NCBI GenBank assembly: GCA_945910005.1
Contig: OX246746.1
Span: forward strand, 31,243,659-31,307,658
Length of the DNA: 64,000 nt
Direction: 5' to 3'
Source of the DNA: Isoperla grammatica
Lineage: Eukaryota > Arthropoda > Insecta > Plecoptera > Perlodidae
Below, in pieces: positions 36,601 through 48,600 of this stretch. The first letter of the stretch is position 1. Every line of letters starts with the position of its first letter. The notes below the pieces were generated by a model. That model was not told where the DNA came from and made no database searches. It worked only from the letters and a program-made list of their open reading frames with translations. The translations under genes were made by a program, and so were the position numbers.

Positions 36601-39600
36601 ATTTAAGAATTGCCTGAATAGTAATATTGAGCTTGGGGGGAAGGATAGGAAGGAACCAACAGCTTACCTTGTAGTAGTTGCGGCCTTCGGAGTCGATAGA
36701 AACACAAAAAAGATATAAACAAAACGTCAAGACAGTTTTGGCCTGACGTGGCCTTGATCACCCGACGAAGGAAAGTCTTTCCTCCACCTTCCTCGGGTGA
36801 TCAAGGCCACGTCAGGCCGAAACTGTCTCGACGTTTTGTTTATATCTTTTTTGTGTTTCTATCGACTCCGAAGGCCGCAACTACTACAAGGTAAGCTGTT
36901 GGTTCCTTCCTATCCTTCCCCCCAAGCTCAAACCTAGCCGTTAGGCAAACTTACACATTCACATTGAATAGTAATATATGGTAATAATTATCGTAATATC
37001 TATATGTGTGATTTATCATTTTACAAAACATTCATCTGCTATTAAACAGTGGAATGGTCTTCAAGAAGAAATTTTAAATCCCATGCCAAAAAACTGTAAT
37101 GAATTTAGAGATATGAATATAAAAAACAAATCTAGTAGTATTTAAGTAACATATATATATATATATCAAACACCCTTATCCAACATTCGTCGGGTCGGGG
37201 GGTGACAAGTCACCAGTTTCTCGGGCTATCTTTTAGTGCTTGCTAGCCAGGCTCAGCACCTCATCTTCTTCGTTTTCTTCTATAACTGCCGTTTCTAATA
37301 ATTCTCTCCACTTCTTTCTGTCTTCCCAGCGTCTTTCTTCATTAATCCTATCCCATGATTCACCTCTTTCTTCGATGCTTTGCTTTATTTGGTCCCTCCA
37401 TCTATCTCTTGGCCGGCCTACTCTTCGTACTCCCCCACATGTACGTTCAAATTCTCTTCTTGGGATTCTGTCTTCCTTCATTCTTTTCATATGTCCATAC
37501 CACCTAAGTCTTTCTCTTCCTATTTTGTCTTGTAGAGTTTCCACTCCTAATTTGTGTCTTATTGTTTTGCTTCGTACCTTGTCCAGTTTCGTTACGCCCA
37601 CTGCACTTCTTAGGAATTTCATCTCTGCTGCTTGTAATCTGCTCTCGTCCTTTCCTCCTATTGTCCATGTCACTGATGCATAAGACAAAATTGGGAGGAA
37701 GTACATTTTGTATAATAGCATTTTACATCTGCTTGATATTTCCTCTTTCCATAGTAGGTTTCGTATACTTTGGTAGAACTTGTCTGCAAGTACGATTCTC
37801 CTTGATATTTCTGCTGTTATTTTGGCGTCCTTTGTCATCATACTTCCCAGGTATTTGAATTCTTCTGCAATCGACAGCTCTTCTCCACGTAGTGTTATCT
37901 TTTTTTGGTTTGGTTTACTTTTCTTGGTTACTATTACCATTTCACTCTTTTCACTACTTATTTTCATGTTAAATTCCTGTGTTTCCTCATTCCATTTATC
38001 TATACATTTCTGGACTTCTTGAATGGAATCTCCCCATCTCACTATATCGTCTGCAAATATCATTGTCTTTGACATTTTGTTTTCAGTTGGTTCTACTTTT
38101 CGAAGTATGGCATCCATCACAATGGCGAACAGTGTAGGAGACATCACACTACCTTGTCGTAGTCCACTGTTTATTTCAAACCAAGTCGTTCTACCCAGTG
38201 GTGTTTGTACGCAGCTCTTGCTTATGGCATATGTACTTTGTATTCTTGACACTAGGCACTTATCCACTTCTGCAGCTTTTAGGCATTCCCAGACTTTTGC
38301 TCTTGGGACACTGTCGTATGCCTTTTCCAGGTCCAAGAAGACCATGTACATTTCTTCTTCCTGTTCCCACTTTTTTTCCATTATTTGTCTGAGTGCAAAT
38401 ATGAGGTCAATGGTTGAGCGGCCAGCCCTAAACCCGTATTGTTCCTCTCTCATATTTGGCTCAACTTGTTGTCGTAGTCTACGATCTAGTATTTTTTCGT
38501 ATATTTTTGCACACTGGCTCATCAGGGTTATTCCATGATAGTTTCCACACTTCTTCTTATCCCCTTTCTTGAAGGTTGGTACTATTATTCCCTTCCCCCA
38601 GTCCTCTGGCACCTTCTTATTCCTCCATGCTGCACTAATAACTCTCCATATCCAATCTATGCCTGTCACCCCTGCTGCTTTAATCATTTCTACTACTATT
38701 TCGTCTTCTCCTGCTGCTTTTCCATTTTTCATGTATTTTACTGCTTCGGTTACTTCCTGTCTAGATATTGTATTACTTGTAGTTTCTCCGATTGTTTCCC
38801 CATTGTTGCTTGTGTTGCTTTCTTCTATTGGATTGGTTTCTAGAGTTTGGTTAGGATTTTCATTGATAGGCATATTTAGTAGTTTTTGGAAGTAGTTTTT
38901 CCACATGTTTTTTATTTCATTTGGGTCAGTAACAAGTGTTCCAGTGTTATCGGTCAGATATCTTGTCGTATCTCCTTTATTTCTTTTGTTTCTTATAAGT
39001 CCATATACCTATTAGTTTTTTATTTGCCTCGAAGTCCCTCTCTAACTTGTCTGCAAATAGTTCCATAGAAATTTTCTTTTCTTCCATTACTATTTTCTTA
39101 GTTTCCTTCTTGTATTTTCTATATTTGTTTTCATTTTCTTCCGACCTGTTCTGATCATTTTCCTTTCTGGCTACATTTTTACGTTTAACAGCTTCTCTCA
39201 CTCTTTCATTCCACCACACGGTTTCCTTTTCCTTTCTTTTGCCCCCTGCCCTCCCACATATTTCTTCCGCACTACTAACAAATGTTGATTTTAGTAGCTT
39301 CCACTCCTCCTCTACTGATTTCAGGTCTTGTTTTGGGTACTTATCCTCTATCAGTTTCTTAAAGGACAGTCTGGCAGTCTCTTCCTGTAACTTCCATATC
39401 TTGATTTTTGGTAGTTTCATCCTGGGGTAACTACCATGGGCTTGGTTTATGGTGTCAACTCTCATATGGCTTACCAGAAGTCGATGGTCTCCATCTAACG
39501 ATACACTTGGTATTACTTTAACATCTGTGACTTCTCTGATTATGTCGGTGCTTATAATTATATAGTCAATTACAGACTCCGATGTGCCATCCCAGGAGTA

Positions 39601-42600
39601 TCTTGTTATTTGTTGATTGTGTTTCTTCATGAACCAGCTATTTGCTACTCTCAGACCACTCCTCGCACACATATGTAGCAGGTTCTCTCCTTCTTTATTT
39701 CTTGGTCCGTATCCATGCGCCCCTAGTACTTCTTCAAAGCCTTTTCTATCCTTCCCCACCTTAGCATTGAGATCCCCCATGACTATTACTTTTTTCTCGG
39801 TAATACTTTCTTCTAGTTGTTTAATCCATGCCTCTTTTTCTGCCATTGCTATTCCTACTTGGGGTGCATAACATTGGATAATCTCTAAGGTTGCTTTGTT
39901 TACTTGTATTTTTATTTTCATCAGTCTGTCACTTATATTGTCTATGTATATGACATATTCTTTCCACTTAGGACTGATTATGTAGCCCACTCCGTTTTTG
40001 CCTTCATTTGCTCCCGACCACAGTAGCTTGTAACCTCCTCTCAGTTCCTTAGTCCCCACCCCCTTCCATTTTGTTTCACTCAGTCCTAATATATCCAGTT
40101 TTTTTGTTATCATGACATCTACTAGTTCTTTGATTTTCCCATTCAAAGTGATTATGTTTAGGGTTCCTATTTTCATCATTGTAGGTTTGCTGAGGTTTGG
40201 CCTACATCTTTTTCTTCTGGGTCTAATGTCACGTTTCTTCCCTTGTACCATCGTTTGATTTATTCTTATTTTCTTCTTGTTCTCCACACCCACCTTGTGT
40301 GAAAATCCTTCTTTCCTATGTGAGTATTGTCAGTTTGTGTGTTCTGACATGGCATTTGTAATTGTGCGCCTACTGTATGATCATTTTCGTTCATCCGCAT
40401 CATGTTACTTATGTACTTCCTAGTTAGTGTCCCCATTTGTGCTTCTCTCCTCCAGTTTTCGGTTTCTCCCTTCAATCCTGACATGTCTATGAATATTACA
40501 TTTTCCTTCTCACAGATAGTTTTTATTTGCATGTTTGCACTGGTTCCTGTCCATGTGGTGAGGCCAGACATAGTTATTTGTGCACCTTTAAACTTCTGCT
40601 TTGTTGTTGATAGCAAGTCTTGTACTTGTGTCATTAGTTGTTCTATGTTGCCTGGACCAACTCTTTCTGCATTTCCCACTTGTATGGCCACTACTTCCAC
40701 TTTCTCATCACCATACTCTTGGATTTTCTGTTGTAATTCCCTTATTTTGATACCTGGGTATGCTCTGGCTCTGTATTCATCAACTGTGCAGAATTGTCCT
40801 GCCGTTCTTCCCCCTATGTCACCTATAAGTAATGCCTTGGTAGGCCTATCCTTTTTGTTTCCTAGGTCCAAGCCTACCCCTTGGTCTTGGTTTAGAACCT
40901 GTACCTCTTGTCTGTTTCCTGGACCCAGCCCCTGTTCTTGGTCAATGCCTAGGTCAACCATTGTTGGCCTGTTGCCTAGGCCTAGGCCTGGTCCCTGTAC
41001 CTGGTCTATGCCTACTATTGTTGGCATACTATTGTTGGCAATAAAAAATAAAAAACATTATTATTATTATGATTGTAAACATTGATTATAAAAGGGCTTC
41101 TCCCTTCCTTAATCAATGGTTCTCTAAATTATACTTTATACTTATTTAGTGAGAAATTTATGTCAAATGTTTTGTGACTGAGTGAAAGAGCTCCAAACTA
41201 AACTAATAAAGAATACATACATACATTACCGGTAGTGTGAAGAGTTACAACTTTTCCCATTACCAAACCTAACCATCAAACAAAATTGATATTACTCCCA
41301 TCCTGTTTAACACTTTTCAAAAATAGGCATCCACATAAAGCTAGACAGTTTGTTATTATTGAATGAGCGAATCTTTTCTCCAAGCATATCGTAGTAGCGT
41401 GACCCAGTTAACAGTAAAGTGGAATTCTATTCAATAAACAGATAAACCATGAATATTACCTCTTTACGATAAGTGTAGCACTTGTAGTGGACGTCAGTTT
41501 TCACCATGGTGATCTCCAAGGTCGGGATTAGATTCTTGTAACGCGCGATGAGTTGTTCGAGCTTGGCTTGTTCCGCCGCCGATTCGCTCTCGGAACAATG
41601 AGACGACAACGAGTCCAGGGTTTGGACGAGCCACTTCATGTCTTCGCGCTTCCCGTCCACTTCTCGGCAGATTCCCTGAAATGGTTCGTACACGTCAATA
41701 TGGTCTAGTTGCCCCTCGACCGCCATTTTTCATTGGTAATTACTCTACGCCATTAAGCTTGGGGGGAAGGATAGGAAGGAACCAACAGCTTACCTGGTAG
41801 TAGTTGCGGCCTTCGCAGTAGATAGAAACACAAAAAGATATATACAAAACGTCGAGACGGGAAGGAAAGACTGCCCAGTCTTTCCTCCACCTTCGTCGGG
41901 TGATCAAGGCCACGTCAGGCCGAAACCGTCTCGACGTTTTGTATATATCTTTTTGTGTTTCTATCTACTCCGAAGGCCGCAACTACTACCAGGTAAGCTG
42001 TTGGTTCCTTCCTATCCTTCCCCCCAAGCTCAAACCAGCCGTTAGGCAAACTTACACATATTCACTCTACGCCATTAAGGTTATGCCAGCCAAATGGGCA
42101 TGCGAGAAATTATGTGAAGAAGTTTTCAAAAACAAATTATGGCCACTAGAATCGGTTATGCATGTGAAGACAAGAATTGCGGAAGTGCAGGCTCGTGGAA
42201 ACTGGCTACTACGAATGATACAAACATTTACAATCAATAATGCACATAATAGCTTCCAGGATTGTGTACAAGATTAATTAGCCCCACAAAGTATCACAGA
42301 TATGATTTGAGGGATAAGAGCAGAGTAATGAATTGCTAGATACTGACTAAAGCTATTGCAATGTGGTGGAAACAGTTTGGGATAAAATGCACACTGCCAA
42401 TGAGAAGGTATTTGTTCAATCTGCTATGTGATGCGATGTTTGGCTCTTGAGGGCTAATGCAGACACGTACGAGATGATACAGAAACAAATCACAGGGTAC
42501 ACTTGAGAATAACTGAACAAAAATAGCTTAGGTACCTAATTTACTAGATGGTGCACAGAGAACACTATTGGTGTACCACAGGGGTGCATGCATCAAAACT

Positions 42601-45600
42601 AGTGGGTTATTTAGGCCTAATGGTAAATGAAAATTACCATTAGAGATTGATGCTTATCCAGAGAGAGAGATGCATGAGAATAAGAATACACATGAAAGAA
42701 ATAAGAATTCGTCACAATAAAACATGGTACCAATCGGCACATCTAAAACAACAAGTTATGTTTTTTATTTATTTATTGGTAATCTTTTAAATGCTATTTA
42801 GAATACATGCATATAACTAAGGTTGTGTGAACATTGGATTTTCAGCTACAAACAAGCATTTTCAATTGGTTGATACTTAAGAGCAGTGATTTTAATACGA
42901 ATACTTCTAAATGTGGGTAAATTATGCACGTTTGGTAACGTACTGAGATGTCTGTCACTTAAGTGTGTGTGTGGCAGACAGTTGCTTGCAAGGCTCAAAT
43001 AAGGTAGCCTGTTTGATTGAACCAGTTCCCAAAACCCTTGTTTAAATTTATCACTTCAAGGTTTTTTGCATAAATGCTAAGTTATTGCAGAATGCATTTA
43101 GATGGGCAGCTGTACATGCCTACAGATTTATGAAGATCAAAAATATTTGGGAGAGACCCAACCTATAGCCTTGACTCAGCAATAGCAGACATAAACATTG
43201 CTTACTTGGAAAACAGCTCGCTCCTTCTCAAACTCTTCGAGCGAGTTCACTTCTCGGACAATGTTCTTCAGACTCGTATCCACATTGTCCATCCATAGCA
43301 CCATTTCGGTAAATCTAAGAAGACAAATATGTTGTTTAGAAACAAACTTTCTAAACGTGAGTGTTTGTAAGTAGTTAAGAGTGCAATACATAGAGACGGT
43401 TGAAAATGGTGTCACATCTTCAAAATATTGTATTATAAATAAATTTAAAAAAATAATTTAATTTATTTTATTTAATTAACACGCTCAAAAAATGAATCTT
43501 ACCTTTGATGATAATTGGTCCACTGGGTGGGTATTTGTTGGAAGGCGTGTCGCACAGTCTCTATCTTGCGTGCTGCCCCCTCCCACTGTGCCTGGGCACG
43601 CTGATGAGCATCATGAAGAGAACTGTCCGAGTAGTTGGAGCTGAGCTTGCCCATGTTCTCTAGGCAACGCTCCACGTCTGTCACGATGCCGCGATCCACA
43701 AAGAATTCCTGACAACATGAACCAAGCACTAGCCTACTTAAACAAAGGAAACATTTTTGCACTTAAATTTTATTTTATACTAGGAAAACGCTCCGCGTTG
43801 CCAGATGGGCGTTTTTTTTTTTTTAATTAAACAAATCTTTTGCACTCTTACAAAAAAAACCTTTATAATAATCAAAATTTTTGTTTACAAGATGGCGGTT
43901 TAAGTTACAACCTTAGAATTAATGTAAATTAATTCTCAAAATGTTGCTAATAATTGCACGAAATATTATTTAAATCCGTTTACAAGTTTTCTTTAAATAA
44001 ATTAAAACCTTCAAGTTGATTTTTCAATGGATTTCCACATAATTTCATTTCACCCTGGTCTACTCAATAGGCTCTAATTCATCAACTATTAAACCTATCA
44101 GTGTATGGAAAGTTATTTAATGTAGATACAGACTATATCTAAAATGCAATATTGTTTAATCATACAATAACCGCATTTAAATCACAATAAAAGCTTTTTA
44201 ATTCGTCTACAAAGTTCGTTGTTAACATTTGCATTTTTGCCGTGAAAGCCATAAAACATAACACATCATTGTAGCCATTCTATGACAGCTATCAAAATTC
44301 CAAATACATAGTGTGAAAGGTCTGACTGTGCACGCCATTCGTGCTGCATACTATGTGCATCTAACTTCAATGGTCCGCAAATGCGAATCATATCGGTGGA
44401 ACACTGTAAAAATGAAGAAAACTTTTTCCGTAAATAAACAATATTTTTTTATAACATGGCGGTTAAAGTTAAAATTTTGAAACTATTGTCGAGTGTTAGT
44501 ACTATTGATGTGGTCCTACATGCAAAAAATCATTTATATCGGTGTGCCAATTTTAATTTAATTCAATAAATAAAAAAACATGTTTTTCAGTAACTAATTT
44601 TTGGTAGGTTGGCATTTTATGTCATTGTAGCCATTTTATGACCGCTATCGAGATTCCAAATAATAGTGAGAAAGGTATAATTGCGTATGCTATTTTGGAT
44701 GTATACTATGTGCATCTAATCGCAATAGTCCGCAAATGCGAATCATATCGGCGGAACACTGTAAAAATGAAGAAATTATTGCTGTAAATAAACAATATTT
44801 TTTCATAACATGGCGGATAAACATACAATTTTGAAATTATTGTCAAGTGTTGGTACTGTTGATATGAACCTACATGTGAAACATTATCTAAATCCATGTG
44901 TTAGTTTTAATTTAATTAAATAAATCAACAAATTTTATTTTTCAGTAATTAATTTTTTGTAGGTTGGCATCTTTACGAATTTGGCTGGTTATGTTAACAG
45001 CATAGAGTTTAGTGGTCACGGGTGTTTACCGAAAATTTCAGCCAAATCCGTCAAGCCATTTGACCTGGAATATATCCATCCTTTTTGTTTTTTTGGTTTT
45101 TTCTTTCTTCTGTTTCTGTTGTTTTTTTTCTTTAGGCCTATGTTCTTTTATTTTATTTTTGTTTGTTTTTTCCATCGAATATTTGCAAAATTAAGCTTAA
45201 ATAAACATTATGAACTTGAAATGAAGTACCTACTGTAAAAACTAAAAACCCTTGCTGAAACTTTCCCTGTAGATTACAATAATACTAATTAAATACATTT
45301 GTACTTATAGTATGTGACCTACTCAGCTAGAAGTACTGATTTTCAGTGGGGGCTATTTATATGATTTATTATGTGTTTCGTTGCTATGATGGCTACAAAG
45401 TCACTGTTTAAATGTACACCAGTATCATATAGATAGATTCAAGTTTTTATAAAAAGAGCTCGAACCACGAATTGAATCCTAGTAGTAGTATCCTGCATTG
45501 CACTAGACCAGGCCTGCCACCAGGGAAAAAATTAAATCCTGTTAGAGTGTGTCAAATATCCTGAAAATATCCATAAATTTGAGATTAACATTTTTAATCG

Positions 45601-48600
45601 ATCTCGGCAAGTCTAATATTAAAAAAACATACTTTTTACCTAGGGATGTCATAGGGTACCCGGGTTACCCGGATCCAGAAATTACCCGAATCCATTTTTA
45701 GGATTCGAATCTTAATCGGGTAGAAATATTTTGTAAAAAAAAAAATACGCGATGATATTTTTGCGATCACTTTCCTTGAAACTACAGTGAATTCCTGCTT
45801 GTGGGCGTGGCGAGCTGGTCGATGGGTAGTACCTTAGACCAAGTACGCGCTGTCATTACTGCGGGCGAGTTCTGTGTTACCTCACAGCTGTTCACGCCTA
45901 CTTCACGGAGAAAATTACTACACGCGGACTATTTACCCGCCTAAGTCGATAACGTCATGGACTTCTTTATCGATCGCGTTCAAACATTGATATTACCCGC
46001 GAAATTCAAATCTGCGAAATACAATATTTTCGAAAAATCCGTAAATTACTGTAAAAATCCTGCTGTCCGTTTTCCACCCCAAATATCCGTTAAAACGGAC
46101 AATATCCATAAAAACGGCAGGCCTGCACTAGACTAACGAGCCACACAAAAGAAATCCTTGTTTATACCTTGTTGCGTACGATGATAGCTTCAACATCCTC
46201 ATGTTTATTGAACGCCTGTTGTTCAGCATTGATTTCCTTCTCAATTTCCTTCAAGTATTGATTGAAAGTGGTCTCGTCGAGTCGGAACTCCAGCCTCATC
46301 AGATGCAAAGGCGCGAAGGATAAAACCTCCTAAACAAAAAACAGTTTTGTTCAAGTGCATCTTCGTGTATAGATCAAGTTTATGTACCAGGACTGGTGCC
46401 AGGGCCCAGGACAGGCAAATTCCCAGAAAGAATTGGTATGGACAGCAATTCTACAAAATACCATTTCATTTCCAAAATTATCTACAACCCTAGATCACAG
46501 CTATAATGGATTGAATTTGTTATCTGGCCTAGATAGTTTTTGATCACAGTCCACTAAATTTTCAATGACAATTGACAACAATGCACGACAATTTCAAACA
46601 TAAAATCAAGGTTAATAGAATCATTGATTTGTAAGCTGGCAATCAATGTATGTATTTACTAATAAAGACTAGACAACATCAAAAAGTCGCCTACCATTAA
46701 GTTGTGTATGCATGCATATAAGTTTATGAAAGATGGCAAATAAATAACAAATAAATAAACATAAAAAAACAAATACCACGGGTCTTCTTCAGACAACCAC
46801 CTAACATCGGAGAGTCACTGATAAAACGAGACCCTACTCTGCAGTCACAGATCCCCAAGCTGAGAGCTCTTCCAGCGGGATCTTACCCATGCAACCGCTC
46901 TAGGTGCAAAACTTGCCCGATGCACCCACCCACTAAAACATTCACTGCTGAAGCCACAGGTATCACCTACCCCATTCAACACCACAACACCTGCCTCACC
47001 TCCAACATGGTATACCAGCTAAAATGTACTCAGTGTCCGGCCGAATATGTAGGCCTCACCTCCAACGACCTGAGAACTCGCATGACTGGCCATTGTCAAA
47101 GTGTGAACCAGGAGGACCTTGAGAAACCTGTGGCCCAGCATGCTGTTGGACATAGCTTGTCTCTCAAAGACTGCTTCACAACGAGAGTCATAAAGTCACT
47201 TCCCGATACGTGCAGGCAGTTGGAACTAAGAAACTGGGAACTAGCCCACCAACACATCACCAAATCTCACCAGCTACCCAACCTGAACAACAGGTAGCAG
47301 GTGTGTTCTGTTTCCCCTAGACCTAGTTCCACCTGCCACCACCCACCCTCGACAGCGCCTTCATTGTACATATATCATACTAGCTTTAGATAATTTTAGT
47401 ACCTCTACTCACGCTGAGTGATAAAGACCACCAGTTGGTCGAAACGTATCAGCAACCTGTCTACTCATCTACTTGTGTCTATGTGCGACCTACCTAGCGT
47501 TTTAAGGTAAGCTGTCGTCCTTCTGTACCTTTCCCCTCACTAGAACATGTTAATTTGTGTTCCTAGTCCTACTTATCCTAGCCATTTAGGCCTCTTCTAA
47601 TCATGCAAACTAAATATCAATATCAGGTATATAATGTGAGGAAAGGATCCAACGACAAAAAGGATGTCCTTTCCAAAGGCCTAACCTTTGTCCCCACCCC
47701 CAAGTTTGACCACTTTGCTTTGGTAAAGGATACCATAGCTTTCACCCGGAATTTGAAAATAAAACACCACTTCAAGAAAAACCCTTTCACAGACAAAAGA
47801 CAACAAACTCTAGACCCTGCTTTAACCAAATTTAGGCCTAAATCGGACTGGGAGCCAGACCCCCTACCACCTGATCACCCCCTTGAAGTTTTCACTCATC
47901 ACCTTCTAGCCAAAGTATCCTCCCCAGACTTTGCAGATAGGTTACCCACCAGCACTAACCTCACGCCTACGCATCGCAAAGCCATCAACTCCTTACGTAA
48001 CAACAGGGAGATCATCATCACTCCAGCGGACAAAGGCTCCACGATCGTCGTCCAGGATGTCGCAACTTATATTACTGAGGCTGACCGGCAACTGTCGGAC
48101 ACTACAACCTACCGACTGCTCAGGAGGACCCTACCAACTTGCACCTCAAGAAAGTCTCCGACTTCCTAACCACCCACGGAACACATTAAGGCCTTAACGA
48201 CAAGACAATCAAAGCCCTCACACCGGATACCATACGGACACCTGTATTCTACTTGCTTCCGAAGATCCACAAACAAGGAAATCCAGGCCGACCCATAGTC
48301 TCCAGTTACAGTTCACCAACTGAGAGGATTTCCGCTTTTGTTGACTAACATCTCCAGCCGCTTGTTGCCAATCTTGACTCGCACATCAAGGACACTTACG
48401 ACTTCCTCGAGAAACTCCACCAACTCGACACGCCACTACCACCAGGCTCGCTATTGGTCACCATTGATGTCACGTCATTATACACTAACATCCCGACCAC
48501 ACAGGGATTAGCCACCCTAGAACACTTCCTTAGAACCCGGCCACCCGGCACCAAACCAGACGCCCCGTTTCTCACAGAACTTGCGCACATGGTCCTCCGC

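Larger units (their letters stand above)
37150..41045 (-). mobile_element. Non-LTR retrotransposon (LINE), nearly full length, frameshifted
   Basis: About 3.9 kb, minus strand, in the intron between exons 13 and 14. Order: an ORF1 with an SGNH-like domain (41027-40266), then endonuclease plus reverse transcriptase (40293-37233), then a (TA)n tail at 37150-37166. The endonuclease/RT type resembles elements often annotated as craniofacial-development-protein-2-like; I cannot fix the clade (RTE or CR1 side). Confidence 0.9.

Noticed and set aside
37240..38895. Plus-strand open frames across the LINE
   Set aside because: Antisense to the reverse transcriptase frame, no domain.
41900..42277. 125-codon frame near exon 13
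   Set aside because: Begins in a PLE terminal arm and runs into unrecognised sequence; no homology seen.
44981..45238. Phe-rich membrane-like small frame
   Set aside because: Result of a T-rich low-complexity tract.
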